Under the pieces are notes generated by a model. That model ran no database searches, was not told where the DNA came from, and was given only the letters and a program-made list of their open reading frames with translations. A program made the translations under genes and the position numbers. 64,000 nucleotides of DNA from a virus, in IMG/VR virus record IMGVR_UViG_3300030109_004085, positions 1 through 64,000 of that record. One strand, 5' to 3'. Below, one piece after another: positions 15,434 to 22,853 of this stretch (the stretch's first letter is position 1; each line of letters begins with the position of its first letter).

Positions 15434-15835
15434 CTACTTTCCGCTTTGTTTGGTTTCGGGCAGTGAGGCTGGCTCAACGCGGCTGTAGTCATCAGCCAAG
15501 CGAACCACATCACCTAACTCGGGGGTGCTTACTTCGACTAGTCGAACATCTCCCATTTCCGCACAAAAGCGGTGAACGGTGCCCGGTGATACATGAAAGA
15601 TGTCACCAGGATCCATTACATGGCGTATAATCTCAGAGTTCTCCTCTGACGGACCCTCTTCGCAGATCAGCTGTCCATCTAGAACCATGATAGTTTCTTC
15701 TTTAGTGTTATGATACTGTCGCGACAGGCGATGACCTTTCTTAATAAACAGTATCTTTCCCGCGTATCGGGAGGCTTTAGCCCAGAGAAGTTCGTGTCCC
15801 CACGGCTTCTCGAACCGGTTAGCAGTTGTAATCAT
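15434..15835 (-). CDS. cupin, mannose-6-phosphate isomerase type II-like
   Basis: A 133-residue single cupin domain. KPWGHELLW at residues 10-18 is the typical opening of the C-terminal isomerase domain of ManC-type enzymes, followed by HRLSRQYHNTKEETIMVLDG, which supplies the His/Glu metal ligands, and GDIFHVSPGTVHRF as the second cupin motif. Expected reaction: fructose-6-phosphate to mannose-6-phosphate. Together with the phosphomannomutase at 10514-11251 this gives two consecutive steps to mannose-1-phosphate. Confidence 0.72.
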   Translation of the reverse strand: MITTANRFEKPWGHELLWAKASRYAGKILFIKKGHRLSRQYHNTKEETIMVLDGQLICEEGPSEENSEIIRHVMDPGDIFHVSPGTVHRFCAEMGDVRLVEVSTPELGDVVRLADDYSRVEPASLPETKQSGK

Positions 15836-15838
15836 TCT

Positions 15839-16147
15839 CTATCCTTTCAAAAGTTGATGGTTTTGTCGCGATAGCCTGTTGGCAACCGTTGCTGGATCCC
15901 CCACGACAGTGTGGACAGAGGAACTACCACCTTCATTAACAATGATTGTGGTAAAACGATGATTAGGATCTAGGTCAACTCCAGGCATACCTTCTTTCAA
16001 GAGACTATTATAGCCTACATGTTCCCTAACATTAACAACATATTTTTCATTAATCCAAACCTCGCCCAATTCAAACCGTGGCTTCGCAGTTCGTTCCATT
16101 CTCGGATTCTTGTCTGTCTTATTAATTACCTCTACAAACCGTATCAT
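15839..16147 (-). CDS. hypothetical protein, 102 residues
   Basis: Begins MIRFVEVINKTDKNPRMERT, with a central FELGEVWINEKYVVNVREH segment and a Gly/Ser-rich strand (IIVNEGGSSSVHTVVGD). It looks like a compact beta-rich protein. The start is one base from the previous stop, so it is co-translated with the IGDLV barrel gene upstream. Not recognised. Confidence 0.5.
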   Translation of the reverse strand: MIRFVEVINKTDKNPRMERTAKPRFELGEVWINEKYVVNVREHVGYNSLLKEGMPGVDLDPNHRFTTIIVNEGGSSSVHTVVGDPATVANRLSRQNHQLLKG

Positions 16148-16381
16148 CTACAACTCCTTAATAGTATATACATCTTGCTCTCTAACTGACCATTCTTTGC
16201 CGTTCCACAAAACCTGTACATAGCCATCTGCCCAGTCTATACCGCTAACTATAGCTACTTTGGGCTCCTCCAAGCGCAGAAAATCCCAAGGTATGTGAAC
16301 CTGCTTGCTGGTTGGGCTAAAATGCGTCAATCGACTGGCTTGTGGAATGTGAACTAGGTCACCAATTTTACTCTTCTTCAC
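16148..16381 (-). CDS. small SH3-like barrel protein (inferred)
   Basis: 77 residues starting MKKSKIGDLVHIPQASRLTH, with a VAIVSGIDWADGYVQVLWNG core and a WSVREQDVYTI end. The IGDLV opening and the repeated strand-turn-strand with a terminal 'V..I' match the two other small barrels (5830-6036, 6813-7016), so these are probably paralogues. Overlaps the upstream stop by one base. Confidence 0.5.
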   Translation of the reverse strand: MKKSKIGDLVHIPQASRLTHFSPTSKQVHIPWDFLRLEEPKVAIVSGIDWADGYVQVLWNGKEWSVREQDVYTIKEL

Positions 16382-16707
16382 TAATCGGCCCCGTAATACC
16401 TTTCATTCTCAGGAGCAGGAGCTTCTCCTTCTGATCTCTGATCGACGCGGTACTTGTCGTAACCTTTGATAATATCCTCAACTTCAATCAGTCGCGTATC
16501 AACTGCTAGCAACGCCTTGCGAAAATCCTCAATCATATCCAAAACTTTACCTGTGTTAGGCGCCTCTTCTTCTCGACGTAGCTCCTCCTGAACCGCTTTA
16601 AACATATCAATCGCGTGGCTCATATCGTCCGACGAAAGTCCGAGGATCTTAGCGGCTTCCTTCAAAATATCTTCTTCTTCAACTGTGTAAGATAGTTTAA
16701 CTCTCAT
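16381..16707 (-). CDS. hypothetical helical protein, 108 residues
   Basis: MRVKLSYTVEEEDILKEAAK opens with a short strand followed by long helices (MFKAVQEELRREEEA; DMIEDFRKALLAVDTRLIEV). Small proteins of this layout are common in T4-like marine phages, without function. Spacing to neighbours of 0-10 bases indicates an operon. Confidence 0.5.
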   Translation of the reverse strand: MRVKLSYTVEEEDILKEAAKILGLSSDDMSHAIDMFKAVQEELRREEEAPNTGKVLDMIEDFRKALLAVDTRLIEVEDIIKGYDKYRVDQRSEGEAPAPENERYYGAD

Positions 16708-16716
16708 TTTAATCTC

Positions 16717-17001
16717 CTAGGGGAATAAGACTGTCCAGACAGTTTTGACCAATAAACCGGCAACGGAGCCGCCAACCAACCACATCGCTCTAGTATTAGC
16801 CGCTTTCCAAGTTTCAAGCTGAATAATACGAATATCCAAATCTCTTAATCGAGCAAACAATCCCGAATCAGGATTGTAAACAGCTTCTTTAATCTTGCTA
16901 ATATTATCAGCTAATTCTTCTTGTTTGTCAAGTAAAATCTCCAACTTTGTGGACATTTCAACCAGCATTACAGTTAGTTTCTTCTCGTTATCGTCGGTCA
17001 T
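16717..17001 (-). CDS. XhlA-like coiled-coil membrane protein (holin-associated?)
   Basis: The 94-residue protein has a long N-terminal coiled coil (MSTKLEILLDKQEELADNIS) and one C-terminal membrane span (AMWLVGGSVAGLLVKTVWTV). This is the architecture of XhlA/hemolysin-type phage proteins that act beside a holin. A role in lysis is possible but no endolysin or holin partner is seen here. A candidate late-promoter motif lies at 17025-17031. Confidence 0.6.
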   Translation of the reverse strand: MTDDNEKKLTVMLVEMSTKLEILLDKQEELADNISKIKEAVYNPDSGLFARLRDLDIRIIQLETWKAANTRAMWLVGGSVAGLLVKTVWTVLFP

Positions 17002-17024
17002 TATTGGTCACCTCCAGACACCAG

Positions 17025-17031
17025 TAAATAG
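17025..17031 (-). promoter_or_regulatory. candidate late promoter CTATTTA
   Basis: CTATTTA on the coding strand, 24 bases upstream of the XhlA-like gene and followed by GGAGG. One of eight such motifs in the window. Confidence 0.35.
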
Positions 17032-17033
17032 AA

Positions 17034-18608
17034 CTAAATCTCTATAATGGCGTGTGAAGTTGTGATTAATGTTCCAGCAGCAGAGGCAGCATTTTGAAGT
17101 GCTGTCCGCGTAACCTTAACGGGATCTATAATGCCTTCTTCAAGCATGTCAACCATTTCATCGGTGCGGAAGTTATAGCCTAGATTGCTTTCAGCCGCTT
17201 CGATCTGAGCAAGAATCAAGTCGGGGGATAACCCACAGTTCTGTGCCATCTGTCGTAGTGGAGCTTTAACTGCGTCGCGTACTATTTCAATGCCAAACAC
17301 CTGATCTTCGTTCTCTGCTTCCACCATTAGAAGGTTGTTAGATACTCGAACCAATGTAACACCACCGCCGGGAATAATGCCTTCTTGCTGTGCAGACTTA
17401 ACCGCTTCAAGCGCGTCTTCAATACGATGCTTCTTCTCAATCATCTCTACTTCAGTTGCCGCACCCACCTTAATGACTGCTACCCCAGAGGCCAACTTGG
17501 TGATGCGTTCCTGAATATTGTCACATTCACGCATGTCATCGGTCTGCATCAACTCAGTCTTCAGCAAATCAATGCGACGATCAATCTCTTCAAAGTCGCC
17601 TTTGCCGCCAATCACAGTAGTATTACCCTTTGTAATGTCGATGGAACGACACTGACCAAAGTGTTGTAGCTTAATGTCTTTTAAGCCAACCGTGCCGCCC
17701 GTAGAGACGAACTCCGCACCTGTTGAAAGTGCTAGGTCGGACAGAATGTTACGACGCCTCTCGCCGTAGAAGGGAGCCTTTACAGCAACAATCTTCAAAG
17801 ATCCCCTAACAGTATTCATAATAAGGGCTGCGAGTGCCTGACCTTCAATTTCTTCGGCAACAATAACAAGGGGACGACCGTCACGAGATACAATCTCCAA
17901 CGCTGGGAGAATCTGGTCTACTGATTCAATCCGATTATCAGTTACAAGAAGAAGCGGGGAATCATAGTGAACCGCACCACGACGTTCGTCGGTTACGAAA
18001 GCAGACGCAGCATAGCCAGATTCAACTCGGAAACCTTCAATAACATCAAGTGAAGTATCGATCGTCTTGGCATCTTGAATGGTAATAGAGCCATCCTTAC
18101 CAGCCTTATCAACAGCAGTGGCGATTAACTTACCAATGGTTCTATCATTGTTGGCCGAGATGGTTGCGATGTTCTCAACATCGTCAAGCGTTTCAATGTG
18201 TTGTGCGTTGCTTTTAAGTTGTCCAACCAAAGCCTCCACAGCCAAATCAATGCCTCGCTTTAATTCTACCGGAGACGCACCAGCAGTGATATAACGCTGC
18301 GCCTTATTAAGGATGGCGCGCGCGAGGACAGTCGCTGTAGTGGTTCCGTCACCAGCCATAGTGTTGGTCTGGGAGGTTGCCTGCTTTAGAATCTGTGCAG
18401 CAGCGTTTTCAAACTCATCGTCCAGATGAACAAACGCAGAGACAGTTACACCGTCCTTCGTAATAATGGGATCATTTCCTTTTTGATGTAGGATAACATT
18501 GCGACCCTTCGGTCCTAAAGTTGCCGCAACATTGTCGGCAAGCTTATTAACTCCGTCCAGAACCTTTTGACTCAGGCCCTGTCGGTCTTCAAATACACAT
18601 TTGGGCAT
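17034..18608 (-). CDS. groEL: chaperonin GroEL (Cpn60)
   Basis: A full-length group I chaperonin of 524 residues. The ATP site is intact: LGPKGRNV near residue 31, DGTTT at 87-91 and the Asp of IEDALEAVKSA near 395, with GGGVTL after it. Equatorial, intermediate and apical segments are in order. It lacks the Gly-Gly-Met C-terminal repeat of bacterial GroEL and ends in TSHAIIEI. It would fold phage proteins such as the capsid protein, possibly with the GroES-like protein at 33215-33493. It has its own promoter (18635-18662) with near-consensus elements. Confidence 0.95.
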   Translation of the reverse strand: MPKCVFEDRQGLSQKVLDGVNKLADNVAATLGPKGRNVILHQKGNDPIITKDGVTVSAFVHLDDEFENAAAQILKQATSQTNTMAGDGTTTATVLARAILNKAQRYITAGASPVELKRGIDLAVEALVGQLKSNAQHIETLDDVENIATISANNDRTIGKLIATAVDKAGKDGSITIQDAKTIDTSLDVIEGFRVESGYAASAFVTDERRGAVHYDSPLLLVTDNRIESVDQILPALEIVSRDGRPLVIVAEEIEGQALAALIMNTVRGSLKIVAVKAPFYGERRRNILSDLALSTGAEFVSTGGTVGLKDIKLQHFGQCRSIDITKGNTTVIGGKGDFEEIDRRIDLLKTELMQTDDMRECDNIQERITKLASGVAVIKVGAATEVEMIEKKHRIEDALEAVKSAQQEGIIPGGGVTLVRVSNNLLMVEAENEDQVFGIEIVRDAVKAPLRQMAQNCGLSPDLILAQIEAAESNLGYNFRTDEMVDMLEEGIIDPVKVTRTALQNAASAAGTLITTSHAIIEI

Positions 18609-18634
18609 TGAAACCTCACTTTCTTACTCTTAGT

Positions 18635-18662
18635 ATTATAACATACGATTCGTATATGTCAA
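18635..18662 (-). promoter_or_regulatory. groEL promoter with palindromic spacer
   Basis: -35 TTGACA (18657-18662) and -10 TATAAT (18635-18640) match the sigma70 consensus exactly, with a 16-bp spacer. The spacer contains a 13-base inverted repeat ATACGA-t-TCGTAT (18643-18655), placed where a repressor would block polymerase. It differs from the CIRCE element of bacterial groEL operons. Confidence 0.8.
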
Positions 18663-18665
18663 GTA

Positions 18666-20375
18666 TTATTTATCACTTTGAAGGTCTTTGGTCCGTTCTC
18701 CAATAGACTTGGATGCATCAATTGCTGTTTGAGCCTCTTGATCATTCTGTAGCCCATTACCAAAGTAACTTTGAATGTTTGTGGTTAGAACCTTTAGATC
18801 CGAAAAGATTGCGAAGACTGAAGTGTCAATAATCTCGGAGATCTTCTGCATAAGATTCACAACCTGTTCTTGACCAATCTCAATGGAACCCAGCATAACC
18901 TTATCCTGGTTGGCGGGGAATATCTCCTTGCCAGCAGCAAGTGTTTTAATATCCAAAATACGAGGCTCGGTCAGTTCAAACTGGTCTGTATTAACATAGC
19001 CGTGGCTGAGCAAGAGAGCTTTCTTTTTCTGCTCCGGGGTAAGATTGTTGTAGGCTACGATCGAGTCTTTGGCGCCTTCTTGTTTTTTGTCTTTAGCGTA
19101 AGCCCCGCCGGCTCGACCCATCAGTTCTTGGCGAGCCGCGAGGTTTGCATTGGTTAATTCCGTAACCTCATTGTAGGCGGCTACAACAATTTCGTTGTAA
19201 ATTCTCAAAGCGGTGACGATGCGGTCTCCGTATGTTTCGATCCATTCTGCTCTCGCAGCCTTGGTAGTGGGAGCCTTCGGCGCCGGTTCAGACAAAAGGC
19301 CCATCCTGTAGGCTAAAGCAGCCTCCCGTGCTCCAGTGGGATTGTCCACTGCGCGCGGCATCAGTGGGTCGCGACCGAAGCGTTTGGGAGTTTTCAACTG
19401 CGAGGTGTCCTCTGGAAGTCCAACGAGCTTGACTGCATTTACCAATATATCTTGGGAGATATCGGACGCATCTCCCAACTCTTTCACCCGATCGTGGTAA
19501 AGTTTAAGAACGTCCTCGGCTTTGGGAGGAGGCGGGATCTTCACATCGGCCACGCTATCAGGATCATTTATAAATCCTTGAGGCAGCCTCATAAGACCTG
19601 GGTTTTCCAGACCGCCATTATACATGAGGTTGGCTACGTTATCTAACGTGAAGTCGAAGCGATAAAAGTCTAGACGCCCTGAACCTTGGTCGTCCAGTTT
19701 CTTTGTCACAGCTACATACTGCATCTTTTCGTACTTTCGAAGATCGTTTACCAAATCAGTGAAACTACCGCCAACCTTTAGGGAGCCTGCGGTGTATAAT
19801 TTAAGACTGATAGGAACTTTTTCTCCACCCACATTGGCGGTGAGGTCAGCAATTGTTCCTTCGCCAGTAGCAATCTGTGCGCCGCCCAAAAGCACCCCCA
19901 GAAAAGCTTCAAATGAGAAACCAGCCGAGGAAGCGTTGAAGTGGGCGACAATCTTTGTTAGGGTCTTATAGAAAGTTAGATAACCTAAAGCTTTTGAAAT
20001 ACGTTCCTTGTCAGTATCTCCAAAGAAACCCTGTTCAAGAAGTTGAACCGGGTCGGTCTGATAGAACTTTGCTAGACCCTCAACTTTGTCTTTTAGGTCA
20101 TCTCCTGCGATATCATCTAGGAACTGTTCAAGCTGCTTTCTCTGAGGGCTCGGGATATCAGCCCCTCCTTCAACTGTCTGAACAGAGGACCAGGGAATTT
20201 CCGAGATTGGAATATCGGGGACACCATCAAAGGTTAAAGTGATTGCCTCTCTTTGTTCTCTGATTAAGGCTTCGGCTTGTTCTCCACCTACTAATAGACT
20301 TAGAACTTCTTTAATTATGCTTTCAGTCTCGTCTTTTTTGGAGTAGAAACTCTCCACCAGTGTATCAATATTCAT
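18666..20375 (-). CDS. large hypothetical protein with nuclease-like core
   Basis: The 569-residue product is not recognised as an enzyme with certainty. Residues about 150-215 read GFSFEAFLGVLLGGAQIATG, then IADL and VPISLKLY, then GSFTDL: a Glu-bearing helix, an Asp, and a strand ending S-L-K, consistent with the PD-(D/E)XK nuclease fold. A long helical C-terminal region follows, with an Asp/Asn-rich tail. Similar proteins are common near structural genes in T4-like marine phages. It might be a virion-associated nuclease. It sits between groEL and clpP. Confidence 0.45.
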   Translation of the reverse strand: MNIDTLVESFYSKKDETESIIKEVLSLLVGGEQAEALIREQREAITLTFDGVPDIPISEIPWSSVQTVEGGADIPSPQRKQLEQFLDDIAGDDLKDKVEGLAKFYQTDPVQLLEQGFFGDTDKERISKALGYLTFYKTLTKIVAHFNASSAGFSFEAFLGVLLGGAQIATGEGTIADLTANVGGEKVPISLKLYTAGSLKVGGSFTDLVNDLRKYEKMQYVAVTKKLDDQGSGRLDFYRFDFTLDNVANLMYNGGLENPGLMRLPQGFINDPDSVADVKIPPPPKAEDVLKLYHDRVKELGDASDISQDILVNAVKLVGLPEDTSQLKTPKRFGRDPLMPRAVDNPTGAREAALAYRMGLLSEPAPKAPTTKAARAEWIETYGDRIVTALRIYNEIVVAAYNEVTELTNANLAARQELMGRAGGAYAKDKKQEGAKDSIVAYNNLTPEQKKKALLLSHGYVNTDQFELTEPRILDIKTLAAGKEIFPANQDKVMLGSIEIGQEQVVNLMQKISEIIDTSVFAIFSDLKVLTTNIQSYFGNGLQNDQEAQTAIDASKSIGERTKDLQSDK

Positions 20376-20401
20376 TTTAAATCCTCGGGAACTAATACTA
20401 A

Positions 20402-21046
20402 TTAGATGATTTCATCAGCAAGACCCATTTCAATTGCCTCTTCAGCAGAGAAATATTCGTCTATATTCTTAGAAAACATGTTATGAATCTCGCCAACAGA
20501 AAGATTGGAGTTCTCGGCAATCACCCGAACCATATTGTCTTCCATTAAGCGCATTTCATCGTGGCTTGCCTTCATATCGGCAGTGGATCCCATACCGCCC
20601 GATGAACAACGGTGCAACATAATGCGAACATTGCGCGTCACGAAACGCTTACCCTTTGTTCCCGAGACCAATAAAGGCACGCCAGCAGAGAACACCTTGC
20701 CTGTTCCTAGCGTTGCGATATCGCGGCGTCTCTTCACAATATTCATTATGTCAACAACACCGAACATATCGTAGACAGCACCGCCGCCAGTTGAAATAAG
20801 AAAGTGAACGTCCTCTGGGACTTCCTCTCCTTCTTCTAATGGGTTTGGAAAGACCTTCCCTCCGTTTAACTGAACAAGCCCCATATATAATTCTTGAGTT
20901 GATTCCTCATTTAATTCTCCAACCAAGCCAAGGGTATTGGGTTCTTCGCCATCCTGGCCAGCTGCCATCGCTGCCATAACCATTGCAGCCTGATGCTCAC
21001 AGATCTCCTCTTCTTCATCTGGGGTTTCGTTATTGAAAATTAACAT
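20402..21046 (-). CDS. ClpP-like serine protease (1)
   Basis: A 214-residue ClpP/crotonase-fold protein. ISTGGGAVYDMFGVVDIM (about 84-101) forms the oxyanion strand, Ser120 lies in GKVFSAG and His145 in IMLHR, matching ClpP catalytic Ser and His; an Asp-rich helix and EEAIEMGLADEII end the chain. An acidic 45-residue N-terminal extension is unlike bacterial ClpP. Phage ClpP-like proteins may act in prohead maturation or regulated proteolysis. A second copy, with a different N terminus, is at 25509-26072. Confidence 0.85.
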   Translation of the reverse strand: MLIFNNETPDEEEEICEHQAAMVMAAMAAGQDGEEPNTLGLVGELNEESTQELYMGLVQLNGGKVFPNPLEEGEEVPEDVHFLISTGGGAVYDMFGVVDIMNIVKRRRDIATLGTGKVFSAGVPLLVSGTKGKRFVTRNVRIMLHRCSSGGMGSTADMKASHDEMRLMEDNMVRVIAENSNLSVGEIHNMFSKNIDEYFSAEEAIEMGLADEII

Positions 21047-21053
21047 TGTTTTC

Positions 21054-21452
21054 CTATTCTCCCTTAAGGGAATTGTTTAAGAACCGCATAGCACTGTCCC
21101 AGTCGTGGAACGGTAACATCGATTTAAAGTGTCGGGGGGCTCTCTTCACTAGCGATACTATAACAGAGTCCTTCCAGTTTGTCAAGAATTGGTCGTCAAC
21201 TTTCTGGAACTGACGAATCTGCTCCTCTGTAAAGCCTGCGTCGTGCATCGACTTCGACTTTAATTCCTGCAGGAACGATAAGTCCTCTACCATCTTTACC
21301 AGCATCCATACCACAGAAACAACAGCCTCTTGCACTATTCTCCAAGTATGCACAATCTCCAGAAACCGAGACAAAAACATACTCGCGAATACGCCGGCGA
21401 AGAAAGCCATCGCAGCGATGGCGGTTAAATCATCTGTTGTTAGTTCTAACAT
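21054..21452 (-). CDS. membrane-anchored hypothetical protein
   Basis: 132 residues with a hydrophobic N-terminal segment (AIAAMAFFAGVFASMFL, about 11-27), then a second moderately hydrophobic helix (EAVVSVVWMLVKMVEDL) and a soluble helical tail ending HDWDSAMRFLNNSLKGE. Probably anchored to the inner membrane. The promoter for the downstream clpP lies inside its coding sequence. Confidence 0.5.
   Translation of the reverse strand: MLELTTDDLTAIAAMAFFAGVFASMFLSRFLEIVHTWRIVQEAVVSVVWMLVKMVEDLSFLQELKSKSMHDAGFTEEQIRQFQKVDDQFLTNWKDSVIVSLVKRAPRHFKSMLPFHDWDSAMRFLNNSLKGE
21157..21185 (-). promoter_or_regulatory. sigma70-type promoter for clpP (1)
   Basis: -35 TTGACA (21180-21185), 17-bp spacer, -10 TATAGT (21157-21162), inside the 132-residue membrane-protein gene, about 110 bases before the ClpP start. 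Confidence 0.75.
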
Positions 21453-21466
21453 AATTCATCCAAAAT

Positions 21467-21497
21467 AAAAAAAGCTGTGAGGGTCACTCACAGCTTT
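21467..21497 (-). terminator. hairpin terminator
   Basis: AAAAGCTGTGAG / CTCACAGCTTTTTTT forms a 12-bp stem with a TGAC loop followed by a T run on the minus strand. It ends the acidic prohead-core-like transcript. It lies immediately after the -10 of promoter 21499-21527. Confidence 0.8.
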
Positions 21498-21498
21498 T

Positions 21499-21527
21499 AG
21501 TATACGTTAGGAATTTTGGTTTGTCAA
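21499..21527 (-). promoter_or_regulatory. sigma70-type promoter abutting a hairpin
   Basis: -35 TTGACA (21522-21527), 17-bp spacer, -10 TATACT (21499-21504). Transcription would begin inside the 5' arm of the hairpin at 21467-21497. Confidence 0.75.
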
Positions 21528-21528
21528 C

Positions 21529-22239
21529 CTATTTCTTAGTGCTAAGAGCCTCCATAAGAATTCTCTTTGCAACTCTCTTCGTGATGGTCTCCATTAGATC
21601 ATCACCCATCTCGTCTGCATCAGCTGGCTCGTCTGCCATGGCGTCCATAGCATCTGGGGGCTCGTCTGCATCTGCAACCTCGTCAGCGTCAATTTCGACT
21701 TCCTCACCCATTGCGTCTTCAAGGGCGCGCTCAAGGGCTGAAAGGAAATCATCAACTGAAACCATCTTGCCTGCATCTGCGGCTGGCTCCTCAGCTGGTG
21801 CCTCTATCTCTGCATCTACTTCTAGTTCCTCGTCACCGGCAGCATCTTCCATTTCGGCTGCGTCGACTTCCAACTCTGCATGCTCCTCTTCCTCAAGACG
21901 ATCGGCTGGTCCGCGGCCTCTGCCGTGACCTCTTCGTGCGTCCTGTAGACCTCCACCAGCAGCGTCGGTGCGGACTTCATCCATCTCGTCTTCATCTCGT
22001 GCGTGACGCATCTCGTCAAGATCGTCTTCATCACGGCGCATGCCACGCATGCCCTCTTCCATCTCTTCCTCATCCTCACCGCGCATGCGCATTCCTCGAC
22101 CTTCTTCTAGGTCCTCATCAGCGTGCTTCTCTTCGGTAAGACCCTCTACAAAGCCTGGGGTCAAAGGCTCTAGCCTAGCTAGCTTCATGAACTGGCGAAT
22201 CTGTGACTCGCTTAAAATTGTTTTATTCTTTTTGGACAT
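21529..22239 (-). CDS. acidic prohead core/internal-type protein
   Basis: A 236-residue, extremely acidic protein: after a 50-residue N terminus (KTILSESQIRQFMKLARLEP), repeated Glu/Asp/Arg/Met runs (RGMRMRGEDEEEMEEGM; ELEVDAAEMEDAAGDEELEV) fill the chain until a final helix (TITKRVAKRILMEALS). Such composition is typical of phage scaffold or internal capsid proteins. The N terminus resembles the other MKITK/ESQIR-type leaders. Low-complexity DNA makes its repeats prone to slippage. Function inferred. Confidence 0.5.
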   Translation of the reverse strand: MSKKNKTILSESQIRQFMKLARLEPLTPGFVEGLTEEKHADEDLEEGRGMRMRGEDEEEMEEGMRGMRRDEDDLDEMRHARDEDEMDEVRTDAAGGGLQDARRGHGRGRGPADRLEEEEHAELEVDAAEMEDAAGDEELEVDAEIEAPAEEPAADAGKMVSVDDFLSALERALEDAMGEEVEIDADEVADADEPPDAMDAMADEPADADEMGDDLMETITKRVAKRILMEALSTKK

Positions 22240-22278
22240 CCTGCAAAACTCCTAACATTATTCGCGAATATGCTATTT

Positions 22279-22521
22279 TTAAATAGTATTTTGATCTGAT
22301 AATGTCTTTTTTAATTTAACAAGTGATTCATCGACTAATTGTTTTGCCCTTACAATGCTCACGCCGTGTCGCTCTCCTATCTGTTTAAGGGTCATAGCGC
22401 CGTGTTTATAGACGGCGATATCAGTACAATTTAAATCCTCTTCGTAATCTAAGTGCAACCTGCATTCACTTTGCGAGCAGGGTACGTGATGTATATAGCA
22501 TTTGCTGGCACATTCTTTCAT
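22279..22521 (-). CDS. sigma region 4-like transcription factor
   Basis: 80 residues. The N half has a Cys/His-rich block (CASKCYIHHVPCSQSECRLH) able to bind zinc; the C half has MTLKQIGERHGVSIVRAKQL then VDESLVKLKK, the helix-turn-helix of sigma70 region 4 (compare ...EIG...GVS..RV+Q....AL.KL). It lacks region 2, so it cannot be a full sigma factor by itself. It probably binds promoter DNA together with host or phage factors, and is a candidate late-transcription regulator. It overlaps the RHH-like gene by ATGA. Confidence 0.65.
   Translation of the reverse strand: MKECASKCYIHHVPCSQSECRLHLDYEEDLNCTDIAVYKHGAMTLKQIGERHGVSIVRAKQLVDESLVKLKKTLSDQNTI
22280..22286 (-). promoter_or_regulatory. candidate late promoter CTATTTA
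   Basis: ACTATTTA on the coding strand, overlapping the stop of the sigma-like gene, 41 bases upstream of the acidic protein start with GGAG before that ATG. Confidence 0.35.
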
Positions 22522-22853
22522 AACTCTGGTAAATCCTCTTCTAATATATCGAATATGTTTTCGATGTCTTCTTCAGTTAGCGCAAGGTCTTGTAACATTT
22601 TCTCGCCATCCTCACGCAGTTTGCGAGATTTAGTAACACGCTTTTTAGATTGAACTTTCTTGTTAATTTTGTAGTCGTCAAGAAACTTCATAAAAAGTTT
22701 GTCTTGTGATAGATAAGATTCAACGCAGTATCGAAAGAACTCGCTCTGTGTTTTAATCTCATCGTAGAACAATCTAATCTTTAAGTTCTCGTGGAGTTTT
22801 GAATCCAACGAGAAAGATAATATAGAGTGTCCTTCTGGGTACGATCTTTTCAT
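22518..22853 (-). CDS. ribbon-helix-helix-like DNA-binding protein
   Basis: The N terminus SILSFSLDSKLHENLKIRLF followed by the helix EFFRYCVESYL gives the strand-helix-helix pattern of small ribbon-helix-helix repressors, with an acidic helical C terminus. Its stop overlaps the start of the sigma-like gene (ATGA), and its start overlaps the IMPDH-family gene end by 4 bases. Regulatory role inferred from the coupling. Confidence 0.5.
   Translation of the reverse strand: MKRSYPEGHSILSFSLDSKLHENLKIRLFYDEIKTQSEFFRYCVESYLSQDKLFMKFLDDYKINKKVQSKKRVTKSRKLREDGEKMLQDLALTEEDIENIFDILEEDLPEL

Noticed and set aside
21594-22079. Alternative frames inside the acidic prohead-core-like gene
   Set aside because: GAT/GAG-type repeats leave several frames open on both strands; only the 236-residue frame has a ribosome-binding site and sensible composition for phage scaffold-type proteins.
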